Assembly: GCA_009885355.1 (NCBI GenBank)
Contig: VFKW01000085.1
Span: forward strand, 1 to 7,679
Origin: Candidatus Berkelbacteria bacterium
GTDB taxonomy: Bacteria; Patescibacteriota; UBA1384; VFKW01
DNA length: 7,679 nt
Reading direction: 5' to 3'
In this document: positions 1 to 5,466 of the stretch, one piece after another
Position numbering within the stretch: position 1 is the stretch's first letter
Layout: every line of letters starts with the position of its first letter
The notes under the pieces: generated by a model
Seen by the model: the letters and a program-made list of their open reading frames with translations, nothing else
Told to the model about the DNA's origin: nothing
Databases searched by the model: none
Program-made: the position numbers and the translations under genes

Positions 1-769
1 ATTTTTTATCCTCATTCCAGCCACGCGTCTCTTGAATAATTTTCTCACCCCGATCGAGGATCTCTGCCTGACGCTTCATCTCATACTCGATCGATTTTTC
101 CACCGCCATATAAGAATTTAAATTTTTCACCTCAACTTTTGTACCAAATTTTTCCACCCCGACTTCTCGAAGTGAAATATTTACCTCGACTCGCATCTCC
201 CCTTTTTCCATATTTGCCTTTGAAATCCCCAAAGCTCGCAAAATCATCTGCAATTCTTGCCCAAAAGCCGCCGCTTCTTTACCTGTTCGGATGTCAGGCT
301 CCGTAACCAATTCCATCAGAGGTACACTTGATCGATTATAATCTACCAGCGAATGATTCTCCCCTTTTGGATGAATCAATTTACCCGTATCCTCTTCCAG
401 ATGGATCCTAGTCACGCCAATTTTTCGTACTTCATTGGCAATATTAATATCTAAAAAACCCTCATAACACAAAGGAAGATCGTATTGAGATATCTGGTAA
501 GCCTTTGGTAGATCAGGATAATAATAATTTTTACGATCCCATTTGCTAAATCTGTTAATTTTGCAATTCAAAGCCAACCCGGCCATCATCGTCCACTCAA
601 TAGCTTTTTTATTCATCACCGGCAATACTCCAGGCAGACCAACACAAACAGGACAAATATTTTCATTTGGCGCACTATGAAAAGGATCATTTTGACATCG
701 ACAAAACATCTTGCTTTTAGTATTCAATTCCGCATGTATTTCAAGCCCAATAACAGCTTCATATTTCAT
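1..769 (-). CDS. gatB: Asp-tRNA(Asn)/Glu-tRNA(Gln) amidotransferase subunit B (N-terminal 256 residues, cut by window edge)
   Basis: GatB is the subunit of the GatCAB complex that binds tRNA and activates the Glu or Asp attached to it, before ammonia from GatA makes the amide. The visible part is the catalytic cradle domain. It starts MKYEAVIGLEIHAEL, has the GLEIH signature at residues 8-12, and a Cys set that looks like a zinc site (C23, C25, C39, C42, the last two in CPVC). It continues with WDRKNYYYPDLPKAYQ-like and HLEEDTGK-like blocks, SLVDYNRSSVPLMELVTEPD, and VEVKNLNSY. The family is usually about 480 residues, so roughly the C-terminal half (rest of the cradle, helical and tail domains) lies left of position 1. 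The ATG at 767-769 follows a GGGAGG ribosome binding site at 775-780. It is the last gene of the minus-strand gat cluster and sits 196 bp after the HEPN-like gene, not directly behind gatA. Confidence 0.97.
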   Translation of the reverse strand, partial: MKYEAVIGLEIHAELNTKSKMFCRCQNDPFHSAPNENICPVCVGLPGVLPVMNKKAIEWTMMAGLALNCKINRFSKWDRKNYYYPDLPKAYQISQYDLPLCYEGFLDINIANEVRKIGVTRIHLEEDTGKLIHPKGENHSLVDYNRSSVPLMELVTEPDIRTGKEAAAFGQELQMILRALGISKANMEKGEMRVEVNISLREVGVEKFGTKVEVKNLNSYMAVEKSIEYEMKRQAEILDRGEKIIQETRGWNEDKK

Positions 770-793
770 AAAAACCTCCCCAATATAAATCCT

Positions 794-951
794 AATTTCC
801 AATGTCAAATGTCAAATCAAACTCAAATGCCAAAAATGCCAAAAACCAACCATATAAACAATTAAATTCTTTTGTCCTCTCCCTTTGTCATTTGGATTTT
901 TCCGCCAGTTAGCGGATTGATTTGACATTGGAAATTTGACATTTGACATTT
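794..951. repeat. Inverted repeat built on a GTCAAAT heptamer, between the HEPN-like gene and gatB
   Basis: The 17-mer AATTTCCAATGTCAAAT at 794-810 recurs as an exact inverted copy at 920-936. Both arms are extended by extra GTCAAAT units: the left arm adds GTCAAATCAA to 820, and the right arm adds TTTGACATTTGACATTT to 951. A smaller hairpin, TCCGC/GCGGA (901-905 and 912-916), lies just inside the right arm. The block fills nearly the whole spacer between the HEPN-like gene and gatB. It has no T-tract in either direction, so it is not a normal terminator. It is probably an interspersed palindromic repeat. Confidence 0.8.
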
Positions 952-965
952 ACCCCCGCTAACTA

Positions 966-1373
966 CTAAAGCACTCCCAAATACCTAAACACTCGTTTAA
1001 AATTCTCAATCTGCTTTTTAACTTCAAAATGCATCACATCAGTATCGATTTCATGCGCGATTCTATTGCGATATTTATGCGCATTCCACGCCGCATCAAG
1101 TGTCGATCTATCCATCTTGCTGCTGGCAAATTTTAGACGTTCACCCAGTGTTTCACCCTTGTAACCCTTTCCCCGAAGGGTATAATCCAAAAGCTTGTCA
1201 GCATCCATAATTGCGGCCTTAAAACGACTCGGACCGCCCAATTCCATCAACTGCTCAATCTCAGCCCACTTCGTGGCAATCATCTGACGATCCAAAACCC
1301 CTCGGCTCCCCTGCCGACTATTCCCGCCCCCGCCAAAAATAAATCGTATTATCTTACCCAAAGTCTTAAACAT
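966..1373 (-). CDS. Small HEPN-like protein, hypothetical (135 aa)
   Basis: No named family was recognised with certainty. The C-terminal two-thirds (about residues 36-133) is mostly helical in character and carries RNRIAH at residues 102-107. That matches the R-x4-H motif of HEPN domains, which are often ribonucleases or nucleotide-binding partners in toxin and defence systems. The motif sits in the usual context, after a Trp/Asn/His-containing helix (AAWNAHKYRNRIAHE) and before a final long helix. The N-terminus is a short hydrophobic/basic stretch (MFKTLGKIIRFIF) followed by a GGGG linker, perhaps a membrane-associating helix. The ATG at 1371-1373 was chosen because AGAAGG lies 5 nt upstream. 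A GTG two codons earlier overlaps that site. The gene lies in the gat cluster between the cyclophilin and gatB genes, with repeat-filled gaps on both sides. HEPN assignment is inference; the presence of a real gene is fairly sure. Confidence 0.8.
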   Translation of the reverse strand: MFKTLGKIIRFIFGGGGNSRQGSRGVLDRQMIATKWAEIEQLMELGGPSRFKAAIMDADKLLDYTLRGKGYKGETLGERLKFASSKMDRSTLDAAWNAHKYRNRIAHEIDTDVMHFEVKKQIENFKRVFRYLGVL

Positions 1374-1428
1374 ATACACCTTCTTTTTAAACTAATCCTA
1401 GTCCCAACCTCGTCACCCCCTAGACGTC

Positions 1429-1461
1429 ATTCCGGTCGGGAGGGGCTCCCAGAACCGGAAT
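1429..1461. repeat. Palindromic repeat, GTCATTCCGG type
   Basis: ATTCCGGT (1429-1436) pairs with ACCGGAAT (1454-1461). An inner stem GGGAG/CTCCC (1438-1442 and 1446-1450) has a GGG loop. It is preceded by GTC and followed by CC, the same layout as the repeats at 6694 and 7584. It lies in the spacer between the cyclophilin and HEPN-like genes and has no T-tract. Confidence 0.8.
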
Positions 1462-1473
1462 CCATTCACATTT

Positions 1474-1479
1474 ATTATA
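1474..1479 (-). promoter_or_regulatory. Possible -10 box upstream of the HEPN-like gene
   Basis: On the minus strand the sequence reads TATAAT exactly, in the context GGGTTATAATAAATG. The -35 position at 17 bp (TAAGAA) is poor. If used, transcription would start about 95 nt before the HEPN-like start and include the ATTCCGG hairpin in the leader. This is weak evidence; the gene could equally be read through from gatC. Confidence 0.3.
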
Positions 1480-1504
1480 ACCCACTCGTAGCTTAATTCT
1501 TACT

Positions 1505-1530
1505 AGCCCCAACGGGGCCCCTTCGGGGCT
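1505..1530. repeat. GC-rich double hairpin, copy 1 (3' of the cyclophilin gene)
   Basis: This 26-mer starts AGCCCCAACGGGG and ends CCCCTTCGGGGCT. It can fold as one near-palindrome or as two small hairpins, one with a C(UUCG)G-type loop on the plus strand. A second copy at 2371-2396 differs at one base. Both copies are flanked by GCTTAC-type short units and lie just 3' of a minus-strand gene, here about 60 nt beyond the cyclophilin stop. Confidence 0.85.
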
Positions 1531-1588
1531 TACTGCTTACCAGCTTCCATATTCCCTATTCATTATTCTTTATTCTCATGTTTCCCTG

Positions 1589-2302
1589 CTACTTAACCTC
1601 CGAAGCCACCGGCACATCTACCAATTTAACCTCTTTCATTTCATCACCTTTTTTAATCTTCTTCACTACATCCATACCTGTTGTAATATGTCCGAATATC
1701 GTATAATTTTTAGGCAATTTTTCTTGATCTTCCAAACAGATGAAAAACTGACTTCCATTTGTATTTACACCGCTATTTGCCATCGCCACCGTTCCAGCCT
1801 TATATCCTGTTTTATAACTATCCGTATCCTTATTTAATTCATCATTAAATTTTCCGCCCCAAGCGCTTTCCCCGCCAGTGCCATCATTTGCCGGATCACC
1901 ATCCTTACTCAAAGGATCGCCGCCCTGGATCACAAATCCATCCTCAACCCTGTGAAATTTTGTCCCATTATAATACCCACGTTCGGCTAGCAAGCTAAAA
2001 TTCTCAACCGTTTTAGGTGCATCATTTTTATAAAAAGCAAACCTGATTATACCCTTATCAGTTTTAATCAAAGCTTCTTTAGAAACCTGGACTTTTGGCT
2101 TATTATTATGATCATCCAATTTCCCCATCGCAAAATGTGTCACAGTCAATATCAAAGTGGTAAATAAAAGTGCCGAAAAGATTTTTATCAACGGATTAGC
2201 TATGCCCCAAAATCGCTCTTTTCCTCTTTGATTAACGATCTCTTTTCGCATCTTTTTCTGTTCAACTTTCCCCTCTTTTCTGGATCTCTGATTCTTTCCC
2301 AT
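1589..2302 (-). CDS. Membrane-anchored cyclophilin-type peptidyl-prolyl cis-trans isomerase (237 aa)
   Basis: This enzyme catalyses cis-trans isomerisation of X-Pro bonds. A basic N-terminus (residues 1-30) precedes one hydrophobic segment (about 34-59, ending SALLFTTLILTVTHFAMG), so the domain is likely tethered to the membrane and faces outward. The cyclophilin domain runs from about 75 to 232. FHRVEDGFVIQGGD (116-129) supplies the catalytic Arg118, Phe123 and Gln126, and NTNGSQFF (180-187) is the second signature. The position of human CypA Trp121 aligns to Lys195 in my hand alignment, so cyclosporin binding should be weak. The start at 2300-2302 was chosen for AAAGGA six bases upstream; an in-frame ATG at 2318-2320 has no such site. 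It lies 3' of gatA and before the HEPN-like gene, all in one direction. A link to amidotransferase function is not evident. The stop is TAG. Confidence 0.95.
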   Translation of the reverse strand: MGKNQRSRKEGKVEQKKMRKEIVNQRGKERFWGIANPLIKIFSALLFTTLILTVTHFAMGKLDDHNNKPKVQVSKEALIKTDKGIIRFAFYKNDAPKTVENFSLLAERGYYNGTKFHRVEDGFVIQGGDPLSKDGDPANDGTGGESAWGGKFNDELNKDTDSYKTGYKAGTVAMANSGVNTNGSQFFICLEDQEKLPKNYTIFGHITTGMDVVKKIKKGDEMKEVKLVDVPVASEVK

Positions 2303-2308
2303 TTTGGT

Positions 2309-2314
2309 TCCTTT
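2309..2314 (-). promoter_or_regulatory. Ribosome binding site that sets the cyclophilin start
   Basis: AAAGGA on the minus strand, six bases before the ATG at 2300-2302. It overlaps codons that would be translated from the upstream ATG at 2320, so the shorter protein is preferred. Confidence 0.75.
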
Positions 2315-2348
2315 CTGCATGTCTCGAATTTCTCGAGAATTACTTACT

Positions 2349-2440
2349 GCTTATTGCTTACTAGCTTATTAGCCCCAACGGGCCCCCTTCGGGGCTTATT
2401 GCTTACGAGCTTACCAGCTTACTAGCTTATTAGCTTCTCG
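2349..2440. repeat. Octamer array GCTTANNA flanking GC-rich double hairpin, copy 2 (3' end of gatA)
   Basis: Short units GCTTATT, GCTTACTA and GCTTATTA run from 2349 to 2371. The 26-mer hairpin follows at 2371-2396 (one base different from copy 1). After it come GCTTATT, GCTTACGA, GCTTACCA, GCTTACTA, GCTTATTA and GCTTCTCG from 2394 to 2440. The 8-bp period is regular on the right side. Read on the minus strand the units are TAATAAGC or TAGTAAGC, and the last codons and the TAG stop of gatA lie inside them. Confidence 0.88.
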
Positions 2441-3855
2441 CACACTCCTGCTATCTGAAATATTTTATTCTCTTCAAAAGGCTTGCCAATGATCTGCAAT
2501 CCAACCGGCAATTTATCGACGATCCCACAAGGCATTACCAAGGCAGGCACGCCAGCAATATTTATTGGCACAGTCATCACATCTGATAAATACATAGCCA
2601 ACGGATCACTCGCCTTCTCCCCGATCTTAAAAGGCAATGTAGGCGTCACCGGAGTCACTAAAACATCCACTTTTTTAAACACCTCATCATAATCTTTTTT
2701 AACCAAAGTTCTGACTTTCTGCGCTTTCTTATAATAAGCATCATAATATCCAGCTGACAAGACATACGTTCCGAGCATGATGCGTCGTTTCACTTCACTG
2801 CCAAATCCTTCAGCTCGTGTTTTCAAATATCCATCCAGCAAATCTTTACCCTGAACCGATAAACCATATCTGATCCCATCAAATCGTCCAAGGTTTGAAC
2901 TCACTTCTGCTGGCATAATAACATAATAAGTCGCCAAAGCATATGGTGTATGTGGCAAACTTACTTCAGAAATCACCGCTCCGGCTTTCTTCATTTCCCC
3001 GATCGCATTTTCAACCGACTTGCGAACATTATCTTCCAGTCCAGATTCAAAAAATTCTTTTGGAATGCCGATTTTTATCCCTTTTAAATCCTTTTTTGCC
3101 TCTAATTTTTCATATTTAAAATCACAACTGGTACTGTCCATCTTGTCGTGCCCGACAATCGCTTCAAACAAAATCTCCGCATCCTCGACATTTTTCGCAA
3201 ATGGTCCAATCTGATCAAGAGAAGACGCCATCGCCAACAAGCCATATCTCGATACCGCTCCATACGTCGGCTTAAATCCAACAACTCCGCAAAAAGCTGC
3301 CGGCTGACGAATCGATCCGCCTGTATCTGAACCGAGCGAAGCCACGCACATATCAGCTGCAACTGCAGCTGCTGAACCCCCAGATGATCCGCCAGGCACT
3401 CTCTCGAGATCCCAAGGATTTTTTGTTACACCAAAATACGAAGTTTCCGTCGACGAGCCCATCGCAAACTCATCCATATTTGTTTTACCCAAGATAACTG
3501 CCCCGGCCACTTTCAATTTCGAAACCACTGTCGCATCATAAGGTGCGATATAATTTTCTAAAATCTTCGACGAAGCCGTCGTTCGAACTCCCTCTTGAGA
3601 CATATTATCCTTGATCGCGATCGGCACTCCGTCCAATTTACCAAGTCGTTTGCCAGAGGCAATCCTTTTATCTGCCTCGCAAGCCTGTTTTATAGCTCCA
3701 TCTCTATCGACTGTCACAAATGCATTTATTTCTTTATCTTTACTCTCGATAAAATCCAAATATGCTTCCGTCAACTCAATTGAAGTAATTTTTCCACCCA
3801 AAAGCATTTCTGAAGCCGTATTTATTGTAAGTTCATCCAAAAAATCAACTTTCAT
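2422..3855 (-). CDS. gatA: Asp-tRNA(Asn)/Glu-tRNA(Gln) amidotransferase subunit A (477 aa)
   Basis: GatA is the glutaminase of GatCAB. It releases ammonia from glutamine, which passes to GatB for amidation of the misacylated tRNA. It is an amidase-signature enzyme with the full Ser-cisSer-Lys set. Lys82 is in PIAIKDN, Ser157 in the GGSSGGSAAAVAA loop (155-167), and the nucleophile Ser181 is in GSDTGGSIRQPAAFCG (175-190). Spacing between these residues equals that of the S. aureus enzyme as I recall it. The length is close to the usual 480-490 residues, with a slightly short C-terminus ending EKLIS, whose codons and TAG stop fall in the octamer repeat array. The ATG at 3853-3855 follows GGAG five bases upstream, inside the last codons of gatC, 2 nt after that gene's stop. 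This points to coupled translation with gatC. Confidence 0.98.
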   Translation of the reverse strand: MKVDFLDELTINTASEMLLGGKITSIELTEAYLDFIESKDKEINAFVTVDRDGAIKQACEADKRIASGKRLGKLDGVPIAIKDNMSQEGVRTTASSKILENYIAPYDATVVSKLKVAGAVILGKTNMDEFAMGSSTETSYFGVTKNPWDLERVPGGSSGGSAAAVAADMCVASLGSDTGGSIRQPAAFCGVVGFKPTYGAVSRYGLLAMASSLDQIGPFAKNVEDAEILFEAIVGHDKMDSTSCDFKYEKLEAKKDLKGIKIGIPKEFFESGLEDNVRKSVENAIGEMKKAGAVISEVSLPHTPYALATYYVIMPAEVSSNLGRFDGIRYGLSVQGKDLLDGYLKTRAEGFGSEVKRRIMLGTYVLSAGYYDAYYKKAQKVRTLVKKDYDEVFKKVDVLVTPVTPTLPFKIGEKASDPLAMYLSDVMTVPINIAGVPALVMPCGIVDKLPVGLQIIGKPFEENKIFQIAGVCEKLIS

Positions 3856-3857
3856 GC

Positions 3858-4148
3858 TTACTCCAACACAGTTTTAACCTTAAAATATTCATCAAATTTA
3901 TCCGGCGCATTCGACAAAAGCGCCTCTCGGCTAACTACAGATTTCTCTACCTTATCTTCGGCTAAAACATTTTGCAATTCATTTACCCTTGCTGTTTGGG
4001 AAACCGTGTCAGTATTAACTTCTGTAAGCTTGCCCACATAATTCAAAATATCGTTCAACTGATGAGAAAAATTCTCTTTTTCTTGGTCTGTTATTTCAAT
4101 TCGAGATAGAAGCGCGATATGCTCCACTTCTTTTTTACTTAGTTCCAT
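3858..4148 (-). CDS. gatC: Asp-tRNA(Asn)/Glu-tRNA(Gln) amidotransferase subunit C (96 aa)
   Basis: GatC is the small subunit that wraps around the GatA-GatB interface and stabilises the complex in the cytoplasm. It has the family's opening LSKKEVEHIALLSRIEITDQE, a helical hairpin ending in DILNYVGKLTEVNTD (about residues 32-46), and a C-terminal tail with LSNAPDKFDEYFKVKTVLE, like the conserved NAP-x-x-x-xFFKVPKV ending. The 96-aa length is normal. The ATG at 4146-4148 has AGGAG five bases upstream. It is the first gene of the minus-strand cluster, directly behind a good promoter, and its stop is 2 nt before gatA. Confidence 0.97.
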   Translation of the reverse strand: MELSKKEVEHIALLSRIEITDQEKENFSHQLNDILNYVGKLTEVNTDTVSQTARVNELQNVLAEDKVEKSVVSREALLSNAPDKFDEYFKVKTVLE

Positions 4149-4169
4149 TTTTTCTCCTACTCAAAAATT

Positions 4170-4198
4170 ATCTTAACATAGGATAATCTTCTTGACAA
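4170..4198 (-). promoter_or_regulatory. Promoter for the gatC-gatA cluster
   Basis: On the minus strand: -35 TTGTCA (4193-4198), a 17-bp spacer, and -10 TAAGAT (4170-4175). Transcription would start near 4163, giving a leader of about 15 nt that just includes the gatC ribosome binding site. Confidence 0.65.
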
Positions 4199-4219
4199 TT
4201 AAATTATCACATTTAACTA

Positions 4220-4248
4220 TTGACATTTTATTTAAAAACGAGTAAAGT
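4220..4248 (+). promoter_or_regulatory. Promoter for the STAS-domain gene
   Basis: Perfect -35 TTGACA (4220-4225), a 17-bp spacer, and -10 TAAAGT (4243-4248, 4 of 6). The predicted start is near 4255, giving a leader of about 43 nt. It diverges from the gat promoter 22 bp away, so the two may share regulation. Another TTGACA at 4192-4197 has no good -10. Confidence 0.55.
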
Positions 4249-4282
4249 AAGATTCCATGCCAAAGTATTAAAGCAAGAATAA

Positions 4283-4289
4283 AAGGAGG
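4283..4289 (+). promoter_or_regulatory. Strong ribosome binding site before a non-standard start codon
   Basis: AAGGAGG lies eight bases before ATT at 4298-4300. No ATG, GTG or TTG exists in the correct frame between the upstream stop (TAA at 4280) and codon 70 of the gene, so this site is the main evidence for an ATT start. Confidence 0.7.
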
Positions 4290-4297
4290 AGACGAAG

Positions 4298-4696
4298 ATT
4301 ACTACCCAAACTGCAGGAGGTACAAACACTAATAATACATGCGAGCCCGAACCATACGGTTTCGTAGAAATTATTAATCAAGATGAGGGAAAACTACCCA
4401 TCCTATCCCTTAAAGGCGAGTTTGATGATTTCAATGCTTGCCTAATCGAAGAAGCTATTGAAGAAGCTCGAGCAAACGAAATCTTTCGGGAAACTGAAGG
4501 ATTAATGATCGATTGTTCAGGAGTTACTCTCATGTTGGCTAATCCATTTGGAATCCTGGTTAGACTTCAAAACAAAATCCATGATCAACATGGAAATTGT
4601 GCCATTATCACATCAAGAATAATCAAAAGATTGATAGATATCATGAACCTTACAGACATACAAATTACGGACACCCACCTACCCAAACAAAACTAA
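4298..4696 (+). CDS. STAS-domain protein, anti-anti-sigma-factor-like, probable ATT start (132 aa)
   Basis: STAS proteins of the SpoIIAA type bind anti-sigma kinases or other partners. Here a polar N-terminal tail (residues 1-20) precedes a STAS domain (about 22-127). LSLKGEFDDFNACLIEEAI (36-54) matches the LxGELD strand and first helix, LMIDCSGVT (69-77) the central strand, and GNCAIITSRIIKRLIDIMNL (99-118) the later strand and helix. The usual DSSG loop holding the phosphorylated serine is replaced by LANP (80-83), so control by phosphorylation seems lost. The frame is open from a TAA at 4280. The only start near the AAGGAGG site is ATT at 4298; the first in-frame ATG (4505) would cut the domain in half. 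The gene stands alone, with its own promoter and terminator, and no kinase or sigma gene is near. Unlike neighbouring genes its plus strand is not C-rich. The STAS fold is well supported by motif; the partner is unknown. Confidence 0.78.
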   Translation: MTTQTAGGTNTNNTCEPEPYGFVEIINQDEGKLPILSLKGEFDDFNACLIEEAIEEARANEIFRETEGLMIDCSGVTLMLANPFGILVRLQNKIHDQHGNCAIITSRIIKRLIDIMNLTDIQITDTHLPKQN

Positions 4697-4722
4697 CCCA
4701 ACCAACCCTACCTCTAGGAAAC

Positions 4723-4752
4723 GCCCCGACACTATGTCGGGGCTATTTTTTT
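4723..4752 (+). terminator. Intrinsic terminator after the STAS gene
   Basis: GCCCCGAC (4723-4730), loop ACTAT, GTCGGGGC (4736-4743), then TA and seven T. The perfect 8-bp GC-rich stem starts 26 nt after the stop codon. The T-tract reaches into the -35 region of the ABC operon promoter. Confidence 0.95.
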
Positions 4753-4767
4753 AACCCAAAAACAATG

Positions 4768-4773
4768 TATAAT
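4768..4773 (+). promoter_or_regulatory. -10 box of the ABC operon, possibly giving a leaderless mRNA
   Basis: Perfect TATAAT preceded by TG and ending six bases before the ATG at 4780. The -35 region falls in the T-tract of the preceding terminator and is poor. The normal start distance puts +1 on or next to the A of the ATG, and no Shine-Dalgarno-like sequence occurs between 4753 and 4779. Confidence 0.6.
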
Positions 4774-4779
4774 TAAATT

Positions 4780-5466
4780 ATGAACAATATAATACAACTC
4801 AACTCTATCAAAAAGACCTACAAGCTCAAAAAGCTTGAAGTCCCGGTTCTTCATGGCATCGATTTTATAGTCCAACCTGGCGAAATGGTTGCTATAGTCG
4901 GACCGTCCGGTTCCGGTAAATCCACACTGATGAACATCATCGGCCTTCTAGATCGCCCGACCGAAGGAGAATATCTTCTCGATGGCGAACTTTTGACATT
5001 AAACATGTCCGATCGTAAATTGGCTAAAATACGAGCTGAGAAAATCGGCTTTATCTTCCAGTCTTTCAATCTTCTTCCAAAACAAACCGCCCTTGAAAAT
5101 GTGATGCTCCCAGCTTCATATATTAAACAGGACGGAACAACCAAAAAAACTGCCCTGGAATTACTCAAAAAAGTCGGTCTCGATCATCGAGTCAATCATA
5201 AACCAACCGAAATGTCCGGCGGGGAAAAACAACGCATCGCCATCGCCAGAGCCCTGATCAACAACCCTGATGTCATCCTAGCCGACGAACCAACCGGCAA
5301 TCTCGACTCCAAATCTGGCCGCCAGATCATGGAAATCCTAAAAAAATTAAACGACGAAGGCAAAACCATCCTCATCATTACTCATGATGAAAAGATCGCG
5401 AACCAATGCCAAAAAACTATCCACATTTTTGACGGAGAGGTTGTAGAAGGAGAAAAAAATGATTAA
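4780..5466 (+). CDS. ABC transporter ATP-binding protein, MacB/LolD/YknY type (228 aa)
   Basis: This is the ATPase subunit of a type VII-like (MacB family) ABC transporter. Such complexes use ATP in the cytoplasm to drive movements of an FtsX-type permease that acts on peptides, lipoproteins or antibiotics outside. All motifs are present in order: Walker A GPSGSGKST (41-49), Q-loop Gln94 in FIFQSFNLLP, signature MSGGEKQR (145-152), Walker B VILADE (165-170, catalytic Glu170), D-loop NLDS (174-177) and H-loop His202. The LLDRPTEGEY-like region after Walker A and LLPKQTALENVMLP are typical of the LolD/MacB group. The length is normal. No ribosome binding site precedes the ATG, and a -10 box ends six bases upstream. 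The last 8 nt overlap the permease gene. No adaptor (MacA/YknX-like) gene is seen in the window, so the substrate cannot be named. Confidence 0.96.
   Translation: MNNIIQLNSIKKTYKLKKLEVPVLHGIDFIVQPGEMVAIVGPSGSGKSTLMNIIGLLDRPTEGEYLLDGELLTLNMSDRKLAKIRAEKIGFIFQSFNLLPKQTALENVMLPASYIKQDGTTKKTALELLKKVGLDHRVNHKPTEMSGGEKQRIAIARALINNPDVILADEPTGNLDSKSGRQIMEILKKLNDEGKTILIITHDEKIANQCQKTIHIFDGEVVEGEKND

Noticed and set aside
782..815. TTGACA (803-808 or 810-815) with TATATT (782-787) as a gatB promoter on the minus strand
   Set aside because: The spacer would be 15 or 22 bp, and the start of transcription would fall inside the gatB ribosome binding site. The TTGACA is simply part of the GTCAAAT repeat.
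794..820. GTCAAAT repeats as a CRISPR array
   Set aside because: The units are 7 nt and adjacent, without spacers, and no cas genes are present.
1374..1379. GTG at 1377-1379 as start of the HEPN-like gene
   Set aside because: It overlaps the end of the ribosome binding site; the ATG two codons later has ideal spacing.
2303..2320. ATG at 2318-2320 as start of the cyclophilin gene
   Set aside because: No ribosome binding site precedes it, whereas AAAGGA lies six bases before the ATG at 2302.
3102..3362. Open frames overlapping gatA and the ABC genes on the opposite strand or in other frames
   Set aside because: They lack ribosome binding sites and recognisable motifs and overlap well-supported genes completely.
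4191..4202. CTTGACAATTAA at 4191 repeated at 6854 (start of the 156-aa gene) as a shared regulatory site
   Set aside because: Only 12 nt of AT-rich sequence in two different contexts (intergenic versus start codon); chance is a sufficient explanation.
4505..4696. A 63-aa protein starting at the ATG at 4505
   Set aside because: It would begin in the middle of the STAS domain; the frame is open and clearly homologous upstream to about 4361.
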